Source of the DNA: Eriocheir sinensis | Lineage: Eukaryota > Arthropoda > Malacostraca > Decapoda > Varunidae | Reading direction: 5' to 3' | DNA length: 64,000 nt | NCBI RefSeq assembly: GCF_024679095.1 | Contig: NW_026111183.1 | Coordinates: forward strand, 437,596-501,595 | Shown: positions 12,320-24,219 of the stretch, piece after piece | How the letters are laid out: each line of letters begins with the position of its first letter | Numbering within the stretch: the first letter of the stretch is position 1 | The notes under the pieces: model-generated | Database searches by the model: none | What the model was told of the DNA's origin: nothing | What the model saw: only the letters and a program-made list of their open reading frames with translations | Program-made: the position numbers and the translations under genes

Positions 12320-12931
12320 AGTCATGCTCTTGACTCTGTCAAGACATCCAACAGACAATACAGCCACATGGCTGACGTCAAGGAGATCACCGAGCACTGC
12401 GAACACAAACTTGCCACCTTCTCCTTCTCCGGCCACACGGCAAGGACCGGCAGCATGGACCTCTCCGTGATCAAGAAGAAGCAGCTCAAGATGGGCACCG
12501 TGCTGGGCGTGGGCAAGTACGGCACGGTGTACCGGGGGCGCCTGACGCTCCCCCGGGCGGGGCGGTGCCCGTGGCCGTCAAGAAGCCGGAGAACGACCCC
12601 GAGCTGCTGGCCAAGACCTCCGAGGAAGCGGGTGTGCTGGAGGAGCTGGAGGGCGAGGCGGCCGTGCCCCGGCTGTACGGGCTGACGGCAGACTCTCCCC
12701 CGTGCATGGTGATGGAGCTGTGCCTGGGGGAGCGGCTGGAGGACTGCCTGGGCCGCGGCAGGGTGCGCGCCTGCCTGCTGGCCCTCGTGGAGGTGTGCGG
12801 CGTGGTGCGGCGCCTGCACGCGCGGGGCATCGCCCACGGCGACATCCACGAGGGCAACGTGCTGGTGGACGCGTCCGGCGAGGGGGTGCGCGCCTTCCTG
12901 TTGGACTTCGGTCTGGCGGCGCGGGGCGCGG

Positions 12932-12940
12932 ACCCCGGCC
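12932..12940. other. Left 9-bp target-site duplication (ACCCCGGCC)
   Basis: Identical to 17886-17894. The nine bases abut the transposon's terminal inverted repeat, as is usual for Mutator-like insertions. Confidence 0.9.
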
Positions 12941-14556
12941 GCATAAACCCGAACTGTGTGACTTAGCATTAGCCACGTTCTGCGCAATATTTTGGGACAA
13001 ATTTCGCGGTCGTTTTGGTTTTGGGTTTGGTAAGTGGCTCGGTCGTCGTCCCTTACCAAGAGGGGCTGCACCTCTGGGTTTTCCTGGCCCTCTTCTTGCG
13101 ATAGATGTTGGCTGGCATCGAATTTTTCCTCTGCCAGCTCCCTTATTGCAAAGGCCACTTCCAAAGGTCTGCAGTATGCTGTTCAGCTGATTCCCACTTT
13201 TCACAGTCTTTAACCGTCTCACAGCAGTACTGAGGGCTGCCGCAGTGTCACTGTTGGCATATTTTTCGACCACATTTTGGAATGTAGCTACAAACTCGCC
13301 AACATCTGGAGACTGGTGCGGATTTTCATCTTGATTCTCGACGTTCACTTCAGGAGGCATTAGCTGGATCTCTGTGCTTTCCTGGGATTCCTGAACAGGA
13401 GAAGCACAGGCAGTTTCTTCTTTTTCTAATGTTGGCTCCAACAGTCCTCTAAAAAGCCTTCGGTGGAACTTTCTCGTCGCCTACTGCCACTGACGCCAGC
13501 CACCGTCTGTTTTCAGTAGTGGCAGTGAAGACTTGGGGCAGGACCGTCATGCTGTAGTCTGCACAGGCAGCTTGATGTTTACACAAGGAACCATTTTCCC
13601 TGCAGTACACTCACAAAATCCAGTCACAAGATCTACGTCGTACTGAAGGGATGGAGTAGACTGGCTCTGGACTCTGTACTTTCCGTTACCTTGGAAAGTA
13701 ACCATTTCTAGAGGCAGTGTAGCCGTGCTTAATGATTTCACTCCGTCTGCCAAGCGCAACGTCCACCAGCCTCTTCTTCATGTAGCTGTCAAAGATTTCG
13801 GCCATGAAAATGATCAGCTGCGTTGCGTTGTATGCCTTGCATCTAAAAAAAGAGAGAGAAAGAATAAATAGACAAGTAAGTAATGTTCTGCAAACACTTA
13901 AATGTTGATAAGGGAAGCAACAGAATGCAACAGAATATTAGATTCAGGGGGGAACTTAATTATTAGAAAGGAAAATATGTTGTGTATGTGATTTACTGTA
14001 ATGGAAACACTTGAATATAATAGGCAGTAATACCCTACTTACAATAATCACGGAAATCAAGAAAATTAAGGACATTGTCATCACTAGTAACGCAGATGAG
14101 TTTGTTGATGATGCGAAAATATGTAGAACAAAAAAAAAAAAAAGTAATAGAACACAGTCGAGCTTTACGAGAAGGCCTCCAATTGTACAACTAGTCAGTA
14201 AAATGGCAGTTTGAATTTCATGTTGATGTATGGTACTTATATTAATAAAACCAGCCATCACAAATAAGAAAGAAACATCCCTTGGCGCTTACCTATTAAG
14301 AACGACTTCCTTAATGATGCACATTGTTGCCTCACAGAAGTTGTTGGTGTGATGTCCACGTAGCACCGCACCTGCCCTGAACGTTATCGCCCACTCGTCA
14401 CTCCTTTCCATCAGTGAGCCTAGATAGCTGAAATAAGAAAACGAAAATAGTTGTTAGACCTAAATACTGGGTGTTCAGAAGAGCATGGAAACTCACACGA
14501 CCTTACATTAACTATTTACAAAAGGCCAGCAAACATCTAGACAGCTCGTGAAGTCT

Positions 14557-14557
<1 letters not shown>

Positions 14558-14589
<32 letters not shown>
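14558..14589. repeat. (GTA)n microsatellite in a transposase intron
   Basis: About ten GTA triplets between exons 4 and 5 of the transposase gene. Confidence 0.9.
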
Positions 14590-15159
14590 TATAAATGTTA
14601 TCAATTATTATGATGATTTTGAAAATATTAAAAAAAAATGCATTATCTGTACTTATCATCCATATTACGAAATCACTATTGTTATAGATATGATTAACAT
14701 TATGGCAATATACTGTACCTTCTAAAGTTAGGATACTTCTCCGAAAGAGGATTAGCCTTGAATTTTCCCCATGACGTGAATAAATCGTTCTTCGTTGCTG
14801 AATATACGAGGCTTTTCACTATAGTCATAAGTTCCTGGCGATCTTCTTTCTTGATTTCGTGTCTCGAGTCCAATAGCCACCTCCATACTTGTTGTAGAAA
14901 ATGAAAAATGCAGAGGAACTGTCGAGCTCCAGGCCAGGTTGCTGCTAGGGCTTTCCTCATGGCATCGCAGTTGTCAGTCATGAAAGTCTCCGGCGTGCCC
15001 TTCCCATAGAAGGCCTTTTCTGCTACAGCACTCTTAACCATTTCAAAACCTGTAGATAAGAGCAAAGGTGATTAACTTCAGATATATCCAAGTATGCGTC
15101 CAGAGCACAAGCCAAGCTTCACAGAAATGACAGTTACCCTAGGTTTCCAACCGACCCTT

Positions 15160-15323
<164 letters not shown>

Positions 15324-17184
15324 AGTATGCAATACGAAGACCATTTCTATGTATTTCTCACACGCACAATATACCGATTACAAATCCACAGTCGGAGTTA
15401 ACAACATTCAGTAAAAGGAAAATTGTCAGACTTACCTTTTTTCAGTGTTGCTTCATCTTTGGAAGATGTAAACAGCACTGCCAGTGGAGCAGCACCTGCT
15501 GGTCCAGCACAGAGGAAGGAATAACTGAAGTGTTGAGTTGGTCAACACATCCGTGGCATCCACAAAGATTACTTCTCCAGCTTCCCTAAATTTAATGTGG
15601 ACTCTCTTCATAAAAGCTGTAACAAGTACTGCAGTAAAACTTCCTTCTGATATGTCCTCCAGTATCGTCACATCTGGGTTATTTGCGGCATACTTTCTGA
15701 TTGCCTCTGCCATTGATAAGTTCTTCAGGCCACCATGTTCATTCTTCAGCCATTCGTCTCTCATATAACTGATAGCACGAGGCGATGGGTTTATAGCATG
15801 ATTGGCCTGTCCAAATAAGTCATCACACAGCCCCATTTTTAGGACATGGAATCTTCCAGCCTGATTAGCAGTCATTCCTGAAAATTGAAAATTGAACGTA
15901 TAGCAGAATGTGTTGTCCATGGTGCTCGCGCAGACATGAATAATGTACCTAGCTATTAAAATATTCCTTAAATCTATGTCACATGCAGTCTGAAGTGTTA
16001 AAATATTACACAGTCAATAGTGCAAGTGCACTAAGAGACACAACATAAAATGCTACATCAATCCTGCTTAGAAATTAGTATTTTCAGAACGAAAAACGAA
16101 ATGAAGTAGTCAGTGAACAATTAGTTACCGTACCTTGCTCAAAATACTTAATAAAAGTCTCCCTCGTTTCCGGAAGTACCCTAAGCTGGTTCAGAGCTTC
16201 TGCAGACTGTAGAGAGTGATTGTGCTGTCCCTTCAGTTTTACGAAGCATGGGTGTGTGGCCATCAGTTTGTCCTTCTTTACAGTGTCCTTAGTTATGAAC
16301 CGAATGACAACGTCCATTGTTACAGGGCACCTACGAACAAGGTTAAGATGAATATCAAGAACAGCATAGATAAGAAATGGGGATGGTAGAAGGAGCTGCC
16401 TTGAGTACGAGAGGTTTGCAGTTTCCTTCATATAGTGTGTTAAAAATAACTGATATGTATTTTGAACCGCAGGGCATAGTAAATGTATCCTATTTATAGA
16501 ACAAATTTTTAACAGGTACTTACCCAGTATATGTTCTCTTCTTTCCCAAGTGGCGAGCAGCACCATGATGACAAATTAGTATTTTATGAAGCAATTTTCT
16601 GCAACGGGCAGGATATACATGCTTGACGTTGAAGCAAGTGTTGGTTTTTCCCATGTATAGCTCCTTCCAACGCTGGAACTCTTCGTCGGTTTTCACGTTT
16701 AAGCGAAAATGCACTAAATCTTCTGTCTCGGTTAGAATGATAGTAGAAAAACCTTCGTCTTCGAAATCGAACACTTCGAGGTGTTGCCATGATGAAGTTT
16801 AGCCTCTGACTGAGTCCTCTCAGCAGTCACCACCAAACTGTGGCTGACCTGAGTGCACTTGACCTCATGCCGTCACTGCCCCTCCCTTGTTAATCCCCTT
16901 GAACCATTTCTATACTTCAATCATGTCTCCTCTAACTCTGCGTCTCCATTTAGGATCATTACTGCTTGACCTAAACAGTTTCTTTGGGATAAAGTCATTC
17001 TGAATTTCTTTTTATTTTGAACAAAATTATTATATTCTTGATATAAATTTATAAAACTTCTAGAGAGACTGCTTGAATTAATTTCTATGCGGTCACTTCT
17101 GATGACCTCTCCTTGACCGAATCTGCTGTCTGGGGTGTTACCTGAACTGACCTGATCCTGACCTGACCTGACCTGACCTGAACT

Positions 17185-17640
17185 TGATGTCGTTAAAACT
17201 GTTAATAAGGACCTTGATGTAAACATAGCATATAAATATATCTCCACCATTAAATCAACGTTAGTAAAAAACAAGAATTTTGTAGATGGTACAGCTGGCG
17301 TATATAAAATTGACTGTAAAGATTGTGACCTTGTTTATATTGGAGAAACTGTTAGAAATTTAGAAACTCGTGTAAAAGAACATCTATATGCTTTTCGGAC
17401 ATGTAACCTGAATAATGCTATGTTTAAACATGCTTCAGAAAATAATCACTCTATTAACTGGGACGACAGTCAGCTATTGTATAAATGTAATAACTTTAAG
17501 AAACGTAGAATAATAGAGTCTGCATGTATACAAAAGTTTGATAATTTTAATCTTAATGAAGGTAATTTTAAGCTAGACCCTGTAATCCGTTCTTTAGTGC
17601 TGACCTCATTACCCTCCCTAGGGAACTCAGGTCAACGTGA
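17185..17640 (+). pseudogene. Penelope-like element fragment with GIY-YIG endonuclease
   Basis: The plus strand reads as the C-terminal domain of a Penelope-like retroelement. GVYKIDCKDCDLVYIGET gives the GIY-YIG core (V-Y at the first position, YIG intact), followed by an arginine in R-N-L-E-T-R, EH, and a downstream asparagine-rich NNAMFKHA block and an ESACI glutamate region as in that nuclease family. The RT domain is missing. It lies in the 5' flank of the MULE transposase gene, in the opposite orientation, next to a short (ACCTG)n tract at about 17150-17185. It is either nested in the MULE or was captured by it. Confidence 0.8.
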
Positions 17641-17885
17641 GGTGGATAGGGGTGGGGGGTAGACAGGACTAGTATGGGAGAATCAGGTAGACGTGACAGA
17701 GTATAATGTGAGGGCTTATGTTTATTGCAGCTGAGCATAGAATCTCACAGTTTTCTTAGTTATCCATAAAAGCATCGTTTTCTGCGTCTTGGGCCATTAT
17801 GGATACTGAGTATGACGACTCTACGGCCTTTTTCAACCACTTTTAACCCAATGGTGCCGAACAATAATACAGTTCGGGTTTATGC

Positions 17886-17894
17886 ACCCCGGCC
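17886..17894. other. Right 9-bp target-site duplication (ACCCCGGCC)
   Basis: Matches 12932-12940. Kinase coding sequence resumes immediately after it, in frame. Confidence 0.9.
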
Positions 17895-18315
17895 AGCAGG
17901 AGAATGACGTCATCGACATAGCGTGCACGGCCCTGCAGGTCATCCCTGACACGGAGCGTTTCTCTGACCTCCGACAGAGCCTTGAAGATGCCCCTGACCT
18001 CAACGAGGTCACTGCTCTCCTGCGACAAGTTCTGCAGGAGGATGACTTCAAAGAAAAGGCCTCGAAACCCTCCAAGGACGAAGCGAAGAATGAGTCCAAG
18101 AAGCAAAAGAAGAAAAAGAACAAGAAAGGACCGTTCTACAAGCACTAAAATCCTTGCCTGGTGTTCTGCTTTGCTCCTCTTGAAGTTTTAGTTTGTTTGT
18201 CTTGCTTGTTGCCACGTGTGGTAACGGCGGATAATACGAACCAGACATGAAGCATTGGCGTTGGTGAGGTGTGCTCTTGTTTTTGTTGGTCGGGTTTTAA
18301 TACAGCCGTAGGTAT

Positions 18316-18710
18316 ATTTAGTTGACGCTGCTTCCTTTTCTCGTTTCATAGATATATTTACCTATTCTGGTTCCTCTTCTTGTTAGTCGCAAAACTTTAC
18401 CTGTTTCTGCATAACCGATTTGTGTTCCATCGTTTGGTTTGGTTTTGCGTGTTTTTAACTTTTCGCCTGTTGCGCCGGCAGGCTTTCTAGGTGGGGCTGG
18501 TGGTCGGCCTGGCCCGTTATGGCGCAGACAAGTGTTTACAGTGGCGCTTGGTTCATGCTGACCCCGGACCTCATCCAGCTCTTTCTCTCTATCCTTTATG
18601 ATTCTATTCTCCACTAACTGTCTTGATTTTTCTAAGTAGTTGATGATATGCGTTACGTCATCAGCATAGTGCATTGTTGATGGTGCCGTGAGATTCGTCT
18701 CTCCCTTGCT
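18316..18710 (-). pseudogene. LINE reverse transcriptase fragment with a SINE inserted
   Basis: On the minus strand, MHYADDVTHIINYLEKSR is an RT catalytic YADD box with its usual helix, and after a break come GKVLRLTRRGTRIGKYI, which matches the post-YADD 'EGKVLGL' region of another non-LTR family (not the CR1, Jockey-like or RTE-like types here). A family D SINE body at about 18474-18600 interrupts it without closing the frame, producing a chimeric 147-codon reading frame. Confidence 0.6.
18474..18600 (-). mobile_element. SINE family D fragment, minus strand
   Basis: Shares the GCCGG(T/C)AGG..TGGTCGGCC..CCGT(T/C)ATGG..GCAG..AGTGTTTA(C/T)AGTGGCGC pattern with 34296, 52222, 62757 and 63925, continuing through 'tggttcatgct' and 'agctctttct'. 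Confidence 0.65.
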
Positions 18711-18789
18711 CCCCGTCGCCCACGCGGCCTCTTCCTCTTTCCCCTTGCATCTCCTCCTCAAACACTTAGGGGCTCACACACACGCCCAC

Positions 18790-18990
18790 ATTTGATATAG
18801 CTTTGGTAGAGGTTGTGGGTATTTCCGTGGACAGCTGTATGACCTTTGTGATGGTTTGCCTTGACTTGTACACCGTCAATGTGAAAAACACTCACCGGAG
18901 CCCGACCAGTGTCCATTGTGCCCTTTGGAAACATGTGCTGTGAGCCGGGAGCGGCAGAGAATACGGACGCGTACTCTGAAGAAAACCAAC
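18790..18990. repeat. Interspersed repeat, second copy at 37590-37760
   Basis: Both copies contain tgtgggtatttcc, a 'gtgatggtttg' block, 'caccgt-catgt', 'aaaaacac' and an end near 'gagaatacg'. They have the same orientation. Probably a SINE or LINE body. No coding sequence. Confidence 0.5.
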
Positions 18991-19389
18991 ATGAAAATTT
19001 TACATCAGTTCAAGATAAATTATATTAAATAGTGGGATTTTTGTTACACTTGCTTTATTTTATTATTTTCTTTTACTGTTTCAATTCACATATTTATTTA
19101 TCAATCAATTCAATTGCGTATGTGAGTTATCCGTCAAATATTCGTTTGGTCAAGGCATTTCAGGCCCGTAAGTTTGATGGATTTTTTTAGGGGGCCAGAG
19201 AGCTTCCTAGATTCATGAGTTGGGGGGGCGGGGCCAGCGAGCTTGCGGGATAATTTTTTTAATCAACACTTTTAGGAGCATGTTTAGCCCGATATGGAAA
19301 ACATTTTGGAGCCCACAGCCTCCTAGCCCAGAAATTACGGCACTGCAATTACTGGTTCTTACGCTTAATTTAGCCCTTTCACACTTGCG

Positions 19390-19434
19390 GGCGAGGCCCG
19401 CGTCCGCGCTTATTACGCGGACGCGGGCCTCGCC
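19390..19434. repeat. Perfect 19-bp-arm hairpin
   Basis: Arms at 19390-19408 and 19416-19434 are exact reverse complements around a 7-base loop (CTTATTA). The arms are CG-rich (contain GGCCCGCGTCCGCG). A second hairpin with arms ACGCGGGC/GCCCGCGT lies at 20420-20459. It could be the end structure of an inverted-repeat element. Confidence 0.8.
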
Positions 19435-19956
19435 GCTTTCTCAGACGGCGCCGGTGAAAACTTCCCGCCACGCGCACGAAGGTGGAAGGAGGAAGGAGGA
19501 AGATAGAAAGGTGGAATTTAAGATGGCAGAGTAAAAGAAGAGAAGGGAACAGGAAAAGGAAGGAAACAAGAGGGTTAAGAGCACCTTTTATTTTTCTTCT
19601 ATATATTAAGTGAATAAAAAAAGAAACGGGAAAATGAATGCACAACAAAACACATTGAAATCCACGATACTGAACGTTTTCCCTGAAGAGATGAGCGGCC
19701 ACCACGGCGAGTGAAAACACGCATTAAACCCTGTACCCAAGATCTAAAGAAGGAAAGGTCACTTCAATTTGGGCTTATTTCGGAGCGCTCCGCGCATAAC
19801 GTCACTATGAGGTGAGCAGCAGGGGTTGACCGCTCATGACCCGGTCAGTCTGGTCAGACCTGTCGCCGCGTAAAAGTCAAAGGAGCTCCACTAATTTGTA
19901 TATTATGGGAAAATTTGCTTTCAAATTTGAAAAATTATTCTTTGTATCGTGTGTGT

Positions 19957-20126
<170 letters not shown>

Positions 20127-20734
20127 AACAGACGAGAGAGAGACAGACCGACAGAGGACCTGAATCTGTAATGGTTCAGTTACCCATTCCTAGGATCATT
20201 ATCTCTATCCCCCCTCCCCCTCCCTCCCTTGTGTCTCCGAGAGGGGTCCCGGCAGACCTCTCCATTGGTTACTTTGTCATTCCGCCAGGCATCCAGGCGA
20301 CGTCTCATTGGTCCTTAGCCGCACCTCGTAGTGACGCCACATAGGATGTGCAGTAGAGAGAAGTGAATTGACCTCTCCTTCTATAGATCTTGACTGTACC
20401 CTTTGGCTGCTATGCGGGGACGCGGGCCCGCAGGTGCACCATGCAGGGGGAGCCCGCGTTGAATTTCGAGGAATGAACTCTTAAAACCTCCCTTGATGTG
20501 GAGCTTTGAATATGATGAGCAGGTGGCGGACTAGGTTAGGTTTTTTTTTACGTCATTTCTCTCCACGCCACCACAGTACCTGCCATCATGATACTGTGAC
20601 AGGTGAGGTGTGATTGGATTTTTTCATTTTTCTTATCGTCCATTGTTATTTAATCATGTATAACTTTATGAGAAGTACCAATATCCGAGCGTAATTTTAT
20701 GATGCAACATTTCATAACTTTCCCGCGTCACCAT

Positions 20735-21470
20735 TAATGTTTCCACCACTTGGCTCTCGTTATCCATTCATTTCCCTTTCCTTTTACACCTTTTCGGAAA
20801 ACCGCCCTCCTCTCCCCTATTCTTCGTCTATTTCTCCTCTCTTATCTCCCGTTATTCTGTCCCTTCCCCTTCCTTCCATACCTTCCCTTCCCCTTCCCTC
20901 CCCTACTGTATACCATTTCCAGCCGCCACCTTCCTCTTTCCCGCCACAAACCTATTTTTTCTCGTCACTCGCTGTCCAGCCTTGTCCTTCTCCCGTGCTC
21001 CTCGTCTTCCCTTCACATTATCGCATTTTCTCTAGCTTACCTCTTCCTCTCTTTGCTTTCCTGTGTTGCTCTCAGCCGCCTCCTTCCCTACAAGACTATC
21101 TATATATTGTCGTCAATCTTCAGTGTTTCTTCTACTTTTCCCTCTTCGTTTATCGTCCAGATTTTCCCCGTATATGAGTCTCAACGTTTTCCCTGATGGT
21201 GTTCCCCTTTAGTTGTTCATCCTGCACCCAGTCTCTCGTGTGTCTCCCCTTGCATATTTTCGTCCTCGTGGCTCGGTTCTTCTGTGTTTCCCTTTACTAA
21301 TCATTGTTCCTCCTCCACCCACTCTCTCGTGTGTCTCCCCTTGCATGTTCTCGTTCTCGAGTCTCGATTCTTCAGTGTTTTCCTTTACTAATCATTGTTC
21401 CTCATCCACTTAGTCTCGTTTCCCCCCCTTACTTATCCACATTCTCGTTCCTTTCTATAAAAAATATAAA
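20735..21470. repeat. Pyrimidine-rich tract with a ~97-bp tandem duplication
   Basis: The plus strand is dominated by C and T. Within it, 21209-21305 and 21306-21405 are two copies of a unit containing ctctcgtgtgtctccccttg and tttactaatcattgttcctc. Leucine/serine-rich frames here follow composition and are not genes. Confidence 0.65.
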
Positions 21471-21553
21471 AAAGTTTAATGTCTTTTTACACATTATCCC
21501 TTTGATCTGTTCTAATGCATGCATATCCATCCTTGTCTATCCTCAGCTTATCC

Positions 21554-21708
21554 CAAACACACACACACACACACACACAAAGGGGTGCGCGTCTGAAGTA
21601 TAATTTTGAGGTGTGGGTTAACCACTGCCTCGCTCTCGGTCGCTTCACTTCGCATTTCCAGACAGTTATGGTTTGATTTTACGGGCTTATAACTGGCTGT
21701 AAGGTTTC

Positions 21709-21769
<61 letters not shown>

Positions 21770-21833
21770 TAAATAATAATAATAATAATAAAACGGTTTA
21801 TTGAGAGGAAGGATTGCAGCCCTAGAACTGAAA

Positions 21834-21880
<47 letters not shown>
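21554..21880. repeat. Microsatellite cluster: (CA)n, (GT)n, (AAT)n, (GT)n
   Basis: CA at 21554-21579, GT at about 21714-21768, AAT at about 21772-21790 and GT at 21837-21880. Confidence 0.9.
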
Positions 21881-21882
<2 letters not shown>

Positions 21883-21904
21883 TTGTATTTGTGTTACAGT
21901 GACA

Positions 21905-22400
21905 TGGGAAGTGTGATGAAATTGAAATGAAGGAAAAATGAAGTGCGTTACAGAGTCATCCATAAGGAAGAAGAAGTCAACGATGAAACGAAAAGCCGCA
22001 CGTTCTAGGGAAACAGACAGAAATGAAGGGAAAATATCAAGTGCCTGTCAGAGAGAATTCATAAAAAAATGGCACGTGTTCAAGAATAAGTCAGCGATGA
22101 GAGAAAAAATGATGGCCTTAGGAAGGGAATCCACGAAAAAAGTCGCAGGTTTATAGGAAAACGTCAGGAAAATGAAGGAAAGATTTACCGACTAATCGGG
22201 AGAATTCGTGAAAAAAAGTCGCAGGTTTATAGGAAAAAGTCAGCGATGAATGAAAACGTTATGGCCTAACGGAGAGAATCCACGAATAAAGTCGCAGGTT
22301 TATAGGAAAAGTCAGACAATAATGAAGGAAAGATTTACCGCCTTATCGGGAGCATTCGTGAATAAAGTCGCAGGTTCCAAATAATGAGTCAGAAATGAAG
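21905..22400. repeat. Degenerate ~65-bp tandem repeat
   Basis: Roughly seven imperfect units, each built around 'gggagaat-c-cga-aaaaa-gtcgcaggtttatagga-aa-gtcag-gatgaa'. The phrase gtcgcaggtttatagga occurs three times. Confidence 0.7.
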
Positions 22401-22689
22401 ACTGAGTGCTTCTCGGAATCTCTTTTCTGTTTAATTGGGTTCGTTTGATTTTTTCTGTCTCTCTCTAACTACCTAGCAACCTGGCTACTAGCATTATAGC
22501 ATATACAGTGAACTGTATATATGTAACAGGGGAGAGAGTTTTCTTACCTTAATTGTTGAATATGTATTAGTCTATCTCTATCTCAGTCTATTTTATATTT
22601 GTAAAAGGTTCAGATTTGTTTTCCAATTTTCAGTCTTATTTTTTTTACTTTTCTCTTGCCTTTACTCTTCCTCCTATCTCTTCTTCGTT

Positions 22690-22905
22690 CTTTACCCACA
22701 AGATTAATAAATTGGCGAATAGCCGGGGAGGCATACATGAGCTTTGGCAGTATGAAAGATGTGTAAATACTGCACAGCTCAGCAGCCGGTGCCCCCAGCG
22801 TCCTGAGTGTACGCAGCATGTACAGCTTGTAGGAGGCTGCTCTGACGGTGTTGGAGTCGTGGCGCTTCCAGTTGTGTGTGTTGTACAGAGTGTTGGCGAG
22901 TAGTT
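22690..22905 (-). pseudogene. LINE ORF2 fragment (post-RT region)
   Basis: The minus strand reads NWKRHDSNTVRAASYKLYMLR and then LRTLGAPAAELCSIYTSFI and LPKLMYASPA, matching the region after the RT core of non-LTR elements (compare [20 protein letters not shown] in the Jockey-like copies). Its 5' side abuts a (CA)n array in minus sense. Confidence 0.6.
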
Positions 22906-22915
22906 TGGTGGTCTG

Positions 22916-22918
<3 letters not shown>

Positions 22919-22977
<59 letters not shown>
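22919..22977. repeat. (GT)n microsatellite
   Basis: About 29 GT units adjoining the truncated LINE fragment. Confidence 0.95.
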
Positions 22978-22982
<5 letters not shown>

Positions 22983-23307
22983 TCACCATTGCATTATAAA
23001 CCTAATAAATTAATTATGAAAATAATAAAACCGCAAGAAATAGGATGATGAAAATAAAAAAAGAAAACCCTGAACAACGATAATATTAAAAGCAAAAAAA
23101 CAAAAAAAAAACACACGCAAAGACAATACGATATCAATGAAGGGAGAAGCGAGACCACCCCTGAGAATCTTAATCTATCAATCACACACAGATGAAACAA
23201 AAACAATGATACAGACAAAGAAGCAGACACAGACACAGACACACAGACACTGAACTCTACTAAAAAGCTTCAAGGAGTCCCCCTTAAAACACAAACACAC
23301 TTATCTA

Positions 23308-23308
23308 A

Positions 23309-23362
<54 letters not shown>
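23308..23362. repeat. (CA)n microsatellite
   Basis: About 27 CA units, immediately 5' of a truncated SINE. Confidence 0.95.
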
Positions 23363-23365
<3 letters not shown>

Positions 23366-23480
23366 TGAAGGTCCCGGCAGTACCCATAGATCGACTATAC
23401 AAAGGTTGCTCGGGTGGGCAGGGTACTTGCTGGCGATGACGGGCCCAGCTTGTGATCCGCCCGTGTGTGAATTGCACACT
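23363..23480 (+). mobile_element. SINE family A/B, 5'-truncated
   Basis: Matches the last 110 bp of the SINE at 9972-10228 (ggtcccggcagtaccca, ttgctggcgatga-g, ccgtgtgtgaattgcac). The (CA)n array stands where the tRNA-like head should be. Confidence 0.7.
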
Positions 23481-23588
23481 ACAACTTCGAAATACGTTCA
23501 ACACACACACACACACTAACTCTCATCACGACCACCACCAACAACAATTGACTTTTCCCAGCGGCACTTTTAATTACGTAATACCGCT

Positions 23589-23645
23589 GCTTTGCGCAGT
23601 GGCAGTATTGTAACCAATGAGGTTCATCCGAGGTGCGTTTTGCTG
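23589..23645 (+). ncRNA. U4 snRNA-derived segment (5' end of U4) joined to an RTE-like element
   Basis: The strand reads GCTTTGCGCAGTGGCAGTAT, then a variant of the U4 5' stem-loop (CCAATGAGGTTCATCCGAGG) and GTGCG-TTTTGCTG. In animals the U4 5' end is the U6-pairing stem II strand followed by the 15.5K/NHP2L1-binding 5' stem-loop, and both are recognisable here. Similarity then stops. A little further on (about 23670-23690) GGGGTATTGGGAAAGG is the complement of the U4 'ctttcccaatacccc' segment, so part of U4 may be present inverted. No stem-loop 3' half or Sm site follows in order, so it is not a functional U4 gene. Confidence 0.75.
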
Positions 23646-23914
23646 CCTTTGCCTACGGTTTCCTTGTTTGGGGTATTGGGAAAGGAGCAATACGGCTACC
23701 CTCTGACTGGGGAGGTAGCCTACCACATCCTCACCACGTGGTGCGCACCGTTAGTATACCCTGCGGGGTAGAACCAACGGGGAGGGGGGCAGTGACCATC
23801 AGCTGCTTTGTTTTAATCCTTTTAGCCTTGACAAGGATCAAGTTTCCATAACACTACATTGGACTGGCATTGGTGGCCTCTAATATTTTTATCGAGTTTT
23901 TAGAGGCAGGAGCG

Positions 23915-24214
23915 ATGGCCAGAGGGCGGCAGAAGAGAAAGGAATGTCTGAGACTGGTGTCTATAAATGTGAATGGTTTAGGTGGTGAGGAAAAGAGGAG
24001 AGTGATGACTGAAAATTTTGTAAATGGTAGAGTGGATGTGTTGGGAGTGAGTGAAACACATATTCGAGGAACTGGTGTGAGTGATGGTAGAGAGGGTACG
24101 TGGGAGGGTGTGCCTGGGGGTGTTGTATGGACGGGGATAGATGAGAAGTATAGAGGCAGGAGTAAGGAAGGATGTGCTATTGTGATGTCTGAAAGTGTGG
24201 CATGGTGTGACTGA
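23915..24214 (+). pseudogene. RTE-like ORF, N-terminal endonuclease part
   Basis: Begins with ATG of MARGRQKRKECLRLVSINVN and contains the endonuclease motifs SINVNGLGG and GVSETHIRG (metal-binding glutamate). Coding similarity stops at SVAWCD where a minus-strand Jockey-like element is inserted; the endonuclease resumes near 25165 as YGWKGSRIVWVKGK. Confidence 0.75.
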
Positions 24215-24219
24215 TTATT

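Noticed and set aside
12322..13164. A 280-codon minus-strand frame and an overlapping 287-codon one opposite the kinase
   Set aside because: They lie antisense to a GC-rich kinase coding region, where spurious frames are expected; only the portion right of 12941 is MULE transposase.
17150..17185. Telomeric repeat next to the Penelope fragment
   Set aside because: The words are ACCTG, not the arthropod CCTAA/TTAGG, and the run is only about 30 bp.
19220..19534. A 104-codon plus-strand gene over the hairpin
   Set aside because: The frame depends on the GC-rich palindrome and has no domain or splice evidence.
23589..23730. A functional U4 snRNA gene
   Set aside because: Only the 5' stem-loop region is in order; the 3' stem-loops and Sm site are missing and no snRNA promoter element was recognised upstream.
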